64,000 bases of DNA, from NCBI GenBank assembly GCA_027068435.1, contig JAMOTA010000054.1, positions 16,335 through 80,334 on the forward strand. The letters are read 5' to 3'. Source of the DNA: Sulfurovum sp. GTDB lineage: Bacteria > Campylobacterota > Campylobacteria > Campylobacterales > Sulfurovaceae. Shown here piece by piece: positions 9,579 through 18,530 of this stretch. A program made the position numbers and the translations under genes. The notes beneath the pieces are model-generated. The model was given only the letters and a program-made list of their open reading frames with translations, had not been told where the DNA came from and searched no databases. The first letter of the stretch is position 1, and each line of letters opens with the position of its first letter.

Positions 9579-10892
9579 CTAACGCTTGTCCCAACCTACC
9601 ATTCCCCACCCCTCTAAATCTTCTTGTAAAGTCTGCATATCTCTGTCATTTTTATGACAAGAGTAACAGGCATTTGTCTCTTTTGGCATCTTATACGCAA
9701 GGGTCTCTTTAGGGGTAGTAAAACCAAACAGATGCGTTCTTACTGTGATGGGCGACTTTCCTGTATGTTTACCCACCTTAGGCATATGACACTCTACACA
9801 CAAAGAACCTTTTGAGTTAGGCTTATGATTAGTATGCTTTGTTAAAGAGCTTTGGTGTGGACCTATGGGTGAACCAAAGCTATGACACTTCATGCAGAGG
9901 TCATTGCCTGTGTTGTTTTCAGCTGTGGGTTCTAAGGTATGTGGGTTGTGACAGTTTATACAAGTGATACCATGCTTTCCTTTCATGGAATGCACAAACT
10001 CATTACCTTGCATACGGTTCTTTTTACCCATACCATTTGCATAAAACTCTTTTGTCTCTTCTCCTAAAACAAATGGAGCAACTAACTTGTATTTACTAAG
10101 AGCTTTCCCCGCTTCATAACCAAAAGGATAGTCTCTAGCATCTCCATAAATAGCACTCATATTTTGCTCTTTTAAACGCATATCACGGTTACGCATATGA
10201 CACTGTAAACAAACTTCGTTTTGACGAACTGGGTCACTTAAAGAGGCAACATAGAGTTTTGACTCTGGGTTTGATACATGCTTTGAAGCAGGTCCATGGC
10301 AAGACTCACAAGCTATCCCTTCATCTACACGTTTCTCTGTAGACATAAACCCAGTAAAGTGACACCCATCACAAGCCCTTGAAGTAGGTAACTGCTCATT
10401 GTCATGTGGGTATGCATCTTTGTACCAGTACTTCCAAGGTTTAAACCCTTGCCACTTACCCGTTTGGATATTCCACTGGTAGTTTCCTAAAACATAATCT
10501 TCTTTTGCATTGATATCTTTTCGTATCATAAAGCGTTGTTTAAACTTACCACCTACTGTATATACTGCATCTTCTAACGCAAAGTTAGCATCTTTTGGTA
10601 GTTTAGAGAAGTCTGCAACCATCGTTTGAGGGTTAGCATGTGGGTCTTGTATCATCTTAGGGTGTTGAGAGTGAGACCATGCCTTGTGGTTCTCTTCATG
10701 GCACTCTTTACACTTCTTCGCCCCCACAAAATACGCCTCTTTTTGCTCCTCATCTTGTAAGTTTATTTCTGTACCTACTCTCTCTTGTGTCAACTGCAAA
10801 TAAAAAGGAAACAACTTATTCCCCTTCACATACAAAAGAGAACCCCCTACTAAAACAAGCACAAACAACATAAAATAAAAAACTCTCTTCAT
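9579..10892 (-). CDS. Multiheme c-type cytochrome (8 CXXCH motifs)
   Basis: CKECH, CDGCH, CESCH, CLQCH, CINCH, CMKCH, CVECH, CYSCH; N-terminal signal/anchor helix. Confidence 0.9.
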   Translation of the reverse strand: MKRVFYFMLFVLVLVGGSLLYVKGNKLFPFYLQLTQERVGTEINLQDEEQKEAYFVGAKKCKECHEENHKAWSHSQHPKMIQDPHANPQTMVADFSKLPKDANFALEDAVYTVGGKFKQRFMIRKDINAKEDYVLGNYQWNIQTGKWQGFKPWKYWYKDAYPHDNEQLPTSRACDGCHFTGFMSTEKRVDEGIACESCHGPASKHVSNPESKLYVASLSDPVRQNEVCLQCHMRNRDMRLKEQNMSAIYGDARDYPFGYEAGKALSKYKLVAPFVLGEETKEFYANGMGKKNRMQGNEFVHSMKGKHGITCINCHNPHTLEPTAENNTGNDLCMKCHSFGSPIGPHQSSLTKHTNHKPNSKGSLCVECHMPKVGKHTGKSPITVRTHLFGFTTPKETLAYKMPKETNACYSCHKNDRDMQTLQEDLEGWGMVGWDKR

Positions 10893-11015
10893 AGACTTAT
10901 CCTCTAAAATTTATTAATAAATATAACTTAGGAACTATACCCTATTTTAGTTATGAGTTTAATATGTTGTAAAAATGGGTTTAACTAAGACTATACTTTT
11001 AGCAATAATACAATC

Positions 11016-11084
11016 ACGTAGGGTTGGTTCACCAACCATTAAATTGCATATATATCAATTTTAGTTGATAAGTCAACCCTATGT
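11016..11084. repeat. REP/MITE-like palindromic element
   Basis: Outer inverted repeats ACGTAGGGTTGG...TCAACCCTATGT (one mismatch in the outer arms), plus inner hairpin GGTTGG-ttca-CCAACC. Confidence 0.5.
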
Positions 11085-11351
11085 ATCTTTTATATTTACC
11101 ATTTTGATAATATTTTGTATTAATATTAATTTTTAACTTTCAGTTATATGTAGCAGATTTAATATTTTCTTAATTTCATCCAAAGTTAAAATCTTGATGA
11201 TTTGAGGAAAGATCTGAAAAGTATGTGTTGTATTTTGGCATTATCAGAAGCTTAGTTCTCATCTTACTTAAATGAGTTATTTTTAATACTTATTAGATAT
11301 GATTCATCTAAAAAAGGATTTAGAATTTTAAAGCAAAAAGTAAAAATAGTA

Positions 11352-13658
11352 GTGGGTATTATTAGTATGAATAGTATGCTACTAAATAGATTACTAAAAT
11401 CCATGCAAATAGTTGATAACGAGAATATAGAGATAGATTTTAAGATTTTTGTAAATAGTCATAATTATGATAAGCCTATAGTAAATCTACCTCATACAAC
11501 CATAGACTATATTTATCTTGAAGAAGATAACTTCTTAAAAATAGCATCAGCACGAGATTTTTTACAACAAAAAATTTATGACCATTGTATAAAAAATAAG
11601 ATAAAACCTATAGTTTGGTTATTGGATGAAGATATAGAGATAGATAATAGAGCAAATAAGTATCTTCCTCGTTTAGTTGAATTTAAAAATAAGGGTTATG
11701 ATGTACTTATTGGTTCTATTGATGGAGATAGTCCAAATGCCTCTTTTTCAGGAATAAGTTTGGAGTTATTTGATTTGATTAAGAATTTAGAATGGTTAGA
11801 GAGTATGGATGAAAATGAACTATTACCCTCTCGTGAAAAATTAAATCAAGCATTAAGAGAGAAATACCCAAATTACTATTATGATTTATCTTCTGATAAA
11901 GATAAAAGTTACCGTATTAAACCTTTTTGGATTACTCCCATTAAAAATCAAGAGTGTGTTAAAGAGGCTAAGGAGCGTATTTATCTGCATTTAGTCGATA
12001 TTTTATCAGGGAAAAATTTCTTTAGAAGTATTATCCAACCACAGATAAATGAATATAAAAAAACTCTTCTTAGAGGGGCAAATACTTTTATTTTAAATCT
12101 TGATAGTTTAAAAGTTAGACAACCTATTATAAGAGTGGATGATAGAATAATTCGTAGGTCAGATATGTTGTGGGCATTGGCAAATCAAGAGTTTTTTGGT
12201 AGTAAAATTATTAAAGTAGACTTTAGTATTTGGCATAAAAGAGATATTAAACCCACCAAAGAGTTAACTGTAGAAAAAAGTATTGATGAGCTTTCAGGTT
12301 CTATTGTTTTTAATTCATTAAGACTTTTTTATGAGAATAATCAAGAGATGGCATTTGAAGAAATTTTAAAGCATCAAATTCGGACAAAAATAGAAGCTAT
12401 AAAAGAGAGTTTTCAAAGGACAAAAAAATATATAAGAGAGTTAAAAAGTTTTGGAAAATCAGAACTTACTCATTTTTGTCAACAGTTAGAAGATTTTTAT
12501 ACAGAGGAAAACTTAAATTTGATGATTAATCAAATAGAAATGATTTATACCTTTAGAGATAAAATTTTAAATAAATTCATCTCATATAAACCTTCAATTT
12601 TAAATAGTTGTGATTTGACAACTTCTTATTATGGTGTTTTTAAACAATATGATTTAGGTGATGATAATATAAAAATCTTATCTAAAAAGCCTATTGAAGA
12701 GATGGATAAAAATAGTCCGCCTTTGGTAAGAGTTCATTCATCGTGTTGTAATTCAGAGGTATTTCATGCCAATGATTGTGACTGTGCAAAACAGTTAGAG
12801 AAGTCGATGAGAATCATATCTAAGCAAGGAGATGGTATTATCTTTTATCTCAATCAAGAGGGGCGTGGTCATGGTTATTCAAACAAGATAGCCATTGTTG
12901 GTAAAATGCAAAAAGAGTCTATAGATACCTATCAATCTTGTAAGGCATTAGGACTAGAAAAAGATATAAGAGAGTACAAAAGAGTAGGAGAGCTTTTAAG
13001 AGAGTTTAGCTTTAATAAAATCCGACTCCTGTCAAATAATCCCAAAAAAATAGAAGATATAGAGAAGAGTGGAATAGAGATTATTAGAAAAAAGATTATT
13101 GGTAGCTACACAAAGCAAAATATTGATTATCTAAAGTCAAAACAGCAGTATGGTGGACATAAGAAACTTATCATTACTCAAAAGTTATTAATAGAAAGAT
13201 ATAAACCATTAGCAGACTCTATTGAATTTTATGAAAAAGAGGATGAGTATGGTGTTTTTTCTAACTTTTCAGATCATCCATTTGTTTTAGATAAAAAGTA
13301 TTGGAGAACAAGTGAACACTACTATCAAGCTAATAAATTTGAGCCATTTTCAAAAATTTATAATTCTATACAACAAGCCAAAACAGCAACTATAGCTAAA
13401 AATATCGCACATTCACATCAAATTGATGAATCGTGGGAAGAAAGAAAAATACTCTTTATGTATAATGCTCTCTATGAGAAATTTATTCAAAATAATGGGT
13501 TGATAAAGTTACTATTAAGTACAAAAAGTGCATATATTATTGAAAAAGCTATAGATGATGAATTCTGGGGTAGTGGAAGAGAAGGAAAAGGTAAAAACAT
13601 GCTTGGACGAGTGCTTATGTTTTTACGAGATGCATTCAAAGAAGAGATAGTAACATAA
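11352..13658 (+). CDS. Three-domain fusion: glycosyltransferase-like N-terminus, GTP cyclohydrolase II (RibA-like), NADAR (YbiA/COG3236-like)
   Basis: GT-A-like 'KPIVWLLDEDIEI' and 'RRSDMLWALANQ'. GCHII 'VRVHSSCCNSEVFHANDCDCAKQLE', 'YLNQEGRGHGY', 'RLLSNNPKK' with Zn-ligand Cys spacing kept. NADAR 'EYGVFSNFSDHPFVLDKKYWRTSEHYYQANKF' and 'EFWGSGREGKGKNMLG'. GTG start; the frame stays open upstream, so the start is uncertain. Confidence 0.85.
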   Translation: MGIISMNSMLLNRLLKSMQIVDNENIEIDFKIFVNSHNYDKPIVNLPHTTIDYIYLEEDNFLKIASARDFLQQKIYDHCIKNKIKPIVWLLDEDIEIDNRANKYLPRLVEFKNKGYDVLIGSIDGDSPNASFSGISLELFDLIKNLEWLESMDENELLPSREKLNQALREKYPNYYYDLSSDKDKSYRIKPFWITPIKNQECVKEAKERIYLHLVDILSGKNFFRSIIQPQINEYKKTLLRGANTFILNLDSLKVRQPIIRVDDRIIRRSDMLWALANQEFFGSKIIKVDFSIWHKRDIKPTKELTVEKSIDELSGSIVFNSLRLFYENNQEMAFEEILKHQIRTKIEAIKESFQRTKKYIRELKSFGKSELTHFCQQLEDFYTEENLNLMINQIEMIYTFRDKILNKFISYKPSILNSCDLTTSYYGVFKQYDLGDDNIKILSKKPIEEMDKNSPPLVRVHSSCCNSEVFHANDCDCAKQLEKSMRIISKQGDGIIFYLNQEGRGHGYSNKIAIVGKMQKESIDTYQSCKALGLEKDIREYKRVGELLREFSFNKIRLLSNNPKKIEDIEKSGIEIIRKKIIGSYTKQNIDYLKSKQQYGGHKKLIITQKLLIERYKPLADSIEFYEKEDEYGVFSNFSDHPFVLDKKYWRTSEHYYQANKFEPFSKIYNSIQQAKTATIAKNIAHSHQIDESWEERKILFMYNALYEKFIQNNGLIKLLLSTKSAYIIEKAIDDEFWGSGREGKGKNMLGRVLMFLRDAFKEEIVT

Positions 13659-15142
13659 TGTGTGGTATTGTTGTTGTTATTGGTAAAAATTCTAAAGTTA
13701 AAGCCAAAAAAGCTCTAAATAAAATTAAACATAGAGGAGGAGATGATTATACTATTGTGACTATTGACAATATGAGTATGGGTTTTACTAGACTCTCTAT
13801 TAATGAGCAAAGTTCAAAAGGAAACCAACCATTTTATTATGAGAACTATATCGGACTATTTAATGCAGAGATATATAATAGTAATCAGTTAAATAAAAAA
13901 TATAATCTAAATATAAAAAGCAAATCAGACTGTGAAGTAATACTTCCTCTCTATCAAAAAATTGGAAAAGAGGTCATTAATATATTAGATGGTTTTTTTG
14001 TAGGAGTCATTTATGATAAAAAAGAAGAAACACTTTTGATACTAAAAGATTATATAGGTAAAAAACCTCTTTTTTTTGCCTATGATGAAGATACTCAATA
14101 TATTATTAGTGAATTAAAAGCTCTACCAAAAATTCAATATTTTGAGGATTTTCCCAAAGGTATATCTATCCTAAAAGGTAAAGAGATTCGACTATTAAAA
14201 AAACATCATCATACTTTTTTAAATCATAAGTCATTCCTTAAAGATAGTCTATATAAAGCTGTTGAAAAACGGATTGAGGGTATTAAAAACATGAAAGTAG
14301 GTATTTTTTTAAGTGGTGGATTAGATAGCTCGATTGTTGCATCACTTGTAAATCAATTTTTACCTGCTAACAGAATACATTATTATGCTATTGCTGACCC
14401 CAAAAGTGAAGATTTACAATATATCAATATTATGAAAGATTTTTTAAATATTCATGATGATAAAATTTCTTATGTTCCTTTACCCAATAGAGAGAGATTA
14501 CTACATCTCTTACAAGAAGTTGTATATGCCACAGAAAGTACTAATCCTTCTATTATTAGTAATGGGATAGGTGCTTATATACTCTCTCAAAAAGCTCATA
14601 GTGATGAAATCAAAGTTGTGATAACAGGAGATGGAGCAGATGAAGTTTTTTTGGGATATTACAATAGAGATTTTCTGAGTAATTCAAGTAAATGGAGAAA
14701 ATTACAACAAGATTTTATTAATGAGTTATGTTTAACAGAACTTCGCAGAGTTGATTTGGCATGTATGGCAAACTCTGTAGAGGTTCGTTGTCCTTTTTTG
14801 GATAAAAAGGTTTGCGAAATAGCTCTAAATTTAGAGTATGAAGATTTTTTTGGTAAAGATATAGATTCATTAAATAAAAATATACTTCGAGATATATTTA
14901 AAGATGTATTACCACAAGAGATAACTAATCGTAAAAAAGTATCTTTTGATGTGGGTAGTGGACTACAACATAGAATTGTAGAGTTATGTACTGAAAATAG
15001 TTTAAGCGAAAGAGAATATCTTAAAAATATTTGGAATGAGATGTTTGGTAAAAATCTATCAAAAGTGGATAAAGACCCTTATTTTTGGTCATATCCACAG
15101 TTTGATAAAATGATAGAAAAACGAGGAGAGAAATATCAATAA
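13658..15142 (+). CDS. AsnB-like glutamine-dependent amidotransferase
   Basis: N-terminal 'MCGIVVVIG' (GATase II Cys2), 'KHRGGDDY', 'FNAEIYN', synthetase motif 'GIFLSGGLDSSIVASL', 'VVITGDGADEVFLGY'. TAATG overlap with the upstream gene. Confidence 0.87.
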   Translation: MCGIVVVIGKNSKVKAKKALNKIKHRGGDDYTIVTIDNMSMGFTRLSINEQSSKGNQPFYYENYIGLFNAEIYNSNQLNKKYNLNIKSKSDCEVILPLYQKIGKEVINILDGFFVGVIYDKKEETLLILKDYIGKKPLFFAYDEDTQYIISELKALPKIQYFEDFPKGISILKGKEIRLLKKHHHTFLNHKSFLKDSLYKAVEKRIEGIKNMKVGIFLSGGLDSSIVASLVNQFLPANRIHYYAIADPKSEDLQYINIMKDFLNIHDDKISYVPLPNRERLLHLLQEVVYATESTNPSIISNGIGAYILSQKAHSDEIKVVITGDGADEVFLGYYNRDFLSNSSKWRKLQQDFINELCLTELRRVDLACMANSVEVRCPFLDKKVCEIALNLEYEDFFGKDIDSLNKNILRDIFKDVLPQEITNRKKVSFDVGSGLQHRIVELCTENSLSEREYLKNIWNEMFGKNLSKVDKDPYFWSYPQFDKMIEKRGEKYQ

Positions 15143-15149
15143 TATATGG

Positions 15150-15920
15150 ATGTTTCATCGTATAAGATGTGAGAATAATTATATACCCAATATCTATGAT
15201 AAAAGATGTATGGTTCATCAGTTTGAAGAGATTATAGATCTTATAGATTTAGCGATAAAAAAAGGCAATGAATTTGGTTCAATTGCCCAAGCACTAGAAG
15301 ATAACAATACAATTCATATTAGCTTTGATGATGGGTATAAAGAGCATCTATGGGTAGCACAAGCACTAAAACAACGATATAAATTTTCATTTGACACCAT
15401 CACATTTTCAATTAATATTAAAAACTCTTTTTATGATAAAAAGCTCTGTATGGATATACTCTATGAATGGATAGAGACAAAAAATTTTAAACCATTTGAA
15501 GATCTATTTGATATGAAACCATCTGATATTGATGTGAATGTGATAAAAAAGAAAATATTTACAGATAAAAAATATATTTCTCTTTTAAATAGATATTATC
15601 CAAAAATGCAAAAGTACTTTTTGGATGAGCTTGAAGTGATTGAACTATCCAAACTATTCTCTATAGGAAGCCATTGTATAAACCACTTTTTTTTAACCTC
15701 ATTAGATAGTGATGAGGTTTATAATGAACTGAATCAATCAAAAAGAATCCTAGAATCTAAACTGCAAATATCTATTGATACAATCTGTTATCCTGAAGGG
15801 AAAAGCAGTGGCTCAATAGAAAAGATAGCCAAAAGTATAGGGTATAAATTTGGTCTTTCTATTTCAGGTAATAAAAAATTATATAAAATTAAAAGGGTTA
15901 TTCCAAGATGTATATTATAG
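15150..15920 (+). CDS. Polysaccharide deacetylase (NodB-like) family protein
   Basis: 'MFHRI' start, 'IHISFDDGYKEHL', 'GSHCINHFFLTSLDSDEVYNELNQSKRILE', 'CYPEGKSSGSIEKIAKSIGYKFGLS'. Confidence 0.8.
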   Translation: MFHRIRCENNYIPNIYDKRCMVHQFEEIIDLIDLAIKKGNEFGSIAQALEDNNTIHISFDDGYKEHLWVAQALKQRYKFSFDTITFSINIKNSFYDKKLCMDILYEWIETKNFKPFEDLFDMKPSDIDVNVIKKKIFTDKKYISLLNRYYPKMQKYFLDELEVIELSKLFSIGSHCINHFFLTSLDSDEVYNELNQSKRILESKLQISIDTICYPEGKSSGSIEKIAKSIGYKFGLSISGNKKLYKIKRVIPRCIL

Positions 15921-17095
15921 ATAAAATAGCTACTATATTATTTAAGTTTAAATATAGAAAAAATATTAAATATCCATCAGTAGTTATAGGATATAAAGGG
16001 ATGAAAATTGGTAAAAACAGTATTATTCAACCATTTTCTACACTTAAAGCAAATAAAGAAAATACGTATGGGAAAATAATAATTGGAAAGAATACTTATA
16101 TTGGAGAGCATAGCTATATATTAGGTGGCAATGGCAGTGTACACATAGGTAATGATTTTCATGCTGGAAATAATTTAATTTTACTAGGTGGAGGAGATAT
16201 ATATATAGGTAATAATGTTTTAATGTCTCAAAACATAGTTGTCTCATCAAGTTCACATGAATTTAAAGATACGAAAGTTATGGTAAATGAAACCGCTTCA
16301 ATCTTTAATACGGTAATTATTTCAGATAATGTATTCATTGGAGCAAATGCTACTATACTAATGGGAACAACTATAGAAAGAGGGGCAATTATTGGTGCTG
16401 GTAGTGTTGTGACTGAAAATACAATTATTAAAGAAGATGAAATATGGACAGGAAACCCTGCTAAAATGATAAGAACAAGAATCTCTCTAAAAGAGCAGAT
16501 AGAAGAAGAGATAGATAATTTTTTAAAACAATATCCCTTTCATAATCTTTTTCTGTTATATGGATTCAAAGATATTTTTGCCTCAGAATATGGGGGAACT
16601 TGTTCTGATAGAACCATACTATTTAAAGAGAAATTAGATGAAAAATTTCAAGAAATACCTATAAATATAAAATTACATCGTGCATTTATCAATGATAAAC
16701 AGACACATACAATTCTTAAGATAAAAATTTATAATAAGGTATATTTTTGTGATGTAGGTATGGGCTATCCTATTACAAAATTACTACCAAGTTATCAAAA
16801 TATAAAATTTAATAGTTATGGCATTAAATTTAAATCAGTTGTAGAGAAAAATAATATAACAGTTTATATTGATGAAGGGGATGGGGAAAAAGAGCTAATA
16901 AAAATAGTTAATGAAGTGCAATCACAAGAAGATATTAGACAAAGTATTGATAATAGATGGGAGAGTAGAGAAGAATTACCATTTAATAATCGATTGAGAT
17001 ATTTTTTTATTTATAAAAATATATATTATCAGATTAGAGATAATGATTTTTCATTTAATTGTGAGGCAAAGAGAATTTATTACAATCCAAAATAA
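15908..17095 (+). CDS. Fusion: left-handed beta-helix (hexapeptide) acyltransferase plus arylamine N-acetyltransferase (NAT)-like domain
   Basis: N-terminal hexapeptide repeats 'IIGKNTYIGEHSYILGGNGSVHIGNDF...VFIGANATILMGTTIERGAIIGAGSVVTENTI..WTGNPAKMI'. C-terminal NAT triad in 'EYGGTCSDRTILFKEKL' (Cys codon 16601-16603), 'QTHTILKIKIYNKVYFCDVGMG' (His, Asp). Confidence 0.75.
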   Translation: MYIIDKIATILFKFKYRKNIKYPSVVIGYKGMKIGKNSIIQPFSTLKANKENTYGKIIIGKNTYIGEHSYILGGNGSVHIGNDFHAGNNLILLGGGDIYIGNNVLMSQNIVVSSSSHEFKDTKVMVNETASIFNTVIISDNVFIGANATILMGTTIERGAIIGAGSVVTENTIIKEDEIWTGNPAKMIRTRISLKEQIEEEIDNFLKQYPFHNLFLLYGFKDIFASEYGGTCSDRTILFKEKLDEKFQEIPINIKLHRAFINDKQTHTILKIKIYNKVYFCDVGMGYPITKLLPSYQNIKFNSYGIKFKSVVEKNNITVYIDEGDGEKELIKIVNEVQSQEDIRQSIDNRWESREELPFNNRLRYFFIYKNIYYQIRDNDFSFNCEAKRIYYNPK

Positions 17096-17106
17096 CATAC
17101 TTAAAC

Positions 17107-17300
17107 TCCCTAAAAAAGCTCTTTTAGTGCTAATGCATGTCCCCTTTCATCTAATGGGTAGGATAGTAGTAGCTCTAATTTTAGTAAAATTTATCTCTAT
17201 GTCTCTGTCATTATCAGCTTTTGGGCTATCTTTACAATTGCTATTTTAAACGGGATTATACTTGTAAGTTTTATTGATGAACTAGATAATATTGATATTA
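17107..17300 (+). pseudogene. Decayed fragment of a CzcA/CusA-type heavy-metal RND efflux pump
   Basis: 'KALLVLMHVPFHLMGRIVVALILVKFISMSLSLSAFG' (cf. ALLVxxNVPFALxGGI...LSVxASVGF), then a frame change to 'FTIAILNGIILVSFIDEL' (cf. GIAVLNGVVLVSFIxxL). No intact gene. Confidence 0.65.
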
Positions 17301-17509
17301 ATTTCCCTTTTTTTAATATAATTATATTATATCGTAGTAAAATAAGAAACTAAAATAAAGTATTTTTTATTTGCAAAATAAATTTATTGATAAATGTATG
17401 CTACAAGCAAGAGTTTTGTATAATCTTAGATATATAGCAAATAAATAGGTATATTTTGAGTATATTGATTATTACCCTTCTCAAAAACCATATACATAGG
17501 ATTTAATAC

Positions 17510-17890
17510 ATGAAAATAAGAGTCTATTACGAAGATACTGACATTGGTGGGATTGTTTATCATACTAATTATTTAAAATTTTGTGAGCGTGCTAGGTCTG
17601 AGGTTTTTTTTGATAATGGGGTTGTACCTTTAGAAGAAGATAAAAGTGGGTTTGTAGTTCGTAACATTAATGCTGACTTTTTATCGACAGCGACACTTGG
17701 CGACATACTCACAGTAAAGTCTAAAGTTGTAACTACAAAAAGCTCTTCAGTTGTTTTACTTCAAGAGGTGTGGAGAGAAGATGTAAAAGTATTTAATATG
17801 AATGTTTTACTGGTTTATATCTCAAATGGTAAACCATCTCGTATTCCTGAGACATTTAAAGAAATTTTTAATACTTTTAGTAAAATATAA
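17510..17890 (+). CDS. YbgC-family acyl-CoA thioesterase
   Basis: 'RVYYEDTDIGGIVYHTNYLKFCERARSE' hotdog-fold motif. Confidence 0.92.
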   Translation: MKIRVYYEDTDIGGIVYHTNYLKFCERARSEVFFDNGVVPLEEDKSGFVVRNINADFLSTATLGDILTVKSKVVTTKSSSVVLLQEVWREDVKVFNMNVLLVYISNGKPSRIPETFKEIFNTFSKI

Positions 17891-17938
17891 TATTTAACTA
17901 TAGTAAATAGATGATATACTACTATTCAAGGGAGTGAT

Positions 17939-18529
17939 ATGTCAAAAACATTTATCTATATACTACTTATAAGTACACTATTTAGTACTTTCTTAATGGC
18001 ACAACCTAGAGAGTTGATACCTACTTCAAAAACAGAATTTTATTTTATTGATAAAAATGGTGATATTGAAGACTTAGACTTAAGTGGAAGAGATTTTATT
18101 CTTGTTTCTGTGAGAGAAGAAGATAGTGATGGAAGATTTTATGCTATAGACAAAGATGGTACTGTTTGGCTAAGTGGCGGTATCTCTTCTGGTGGAGAGA
18201 TGAAGTTTACACCCTCAGGAAAATGGAACGTATTAAAAAAAGTACGTTACCACACTTCAAGTGTCTATCCTGAAGCAGATGGCAGTAACAACATGGACTA
18301 CAGTCTCTTTTTTACCAAATGGGGACATGCTCTTCATAAAGGGAACATAGAGAAAACATCTCATGGGTGTATTCACATTAGAGATAGAGATATTCAAATG
18401 TTATATAAGTGGGCAAAACGTGGTATGCCTGTACTAGTAACTCGTCATCGTTTTATGCATTATGCAAGACCTGACTTAAGACGTATCTATTCAAGTGTCA
18501 AAAAGTACACTCGCAGAAAACACAAGTAG
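17939..18529 (+). CDS. L,D-transpeptidase (YkuD family)
   Basis: Signal peptide; 'HALHKGNIEKTSHGCIHIRDRD' catalytic His/Cys motif. Confidence 0.85.
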   Translation: MSKTFIYILLISTLFSTFLMAQPRELIPTSKTEFYFIDKNGDIEDLDLSGRDFILVSVREEDSDGRFYAIDKDGTVWLSGGISSGGEMKFTPSGKWNVLKKVRYHTSSVYPEADGSNNMDYSLFFTKWGHALHKGNIEKTSHGCIHIRDRDIQMLYKWAKRGMPVLVTRHRFMHYARPDLRRIYSSVKKYTRRKHK

Positions 18530-18530
18530 T

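Noticed and set aside
11090-11345. Possible decayed gene on the minus strand (fragment like FPQIIKILTLDEIKKILNLLHITE)
   Set aside because: Too short and interrupted; no confident family match by eye. BLASTX would be needed.
17043-17249. ORF track entry (68 aa, +) as a real small gene
   Set aside because: Overlaps the end of the NAT fusion and reads as a frame-shifted remnant of an RND pump; treated as pseudogene fragment.
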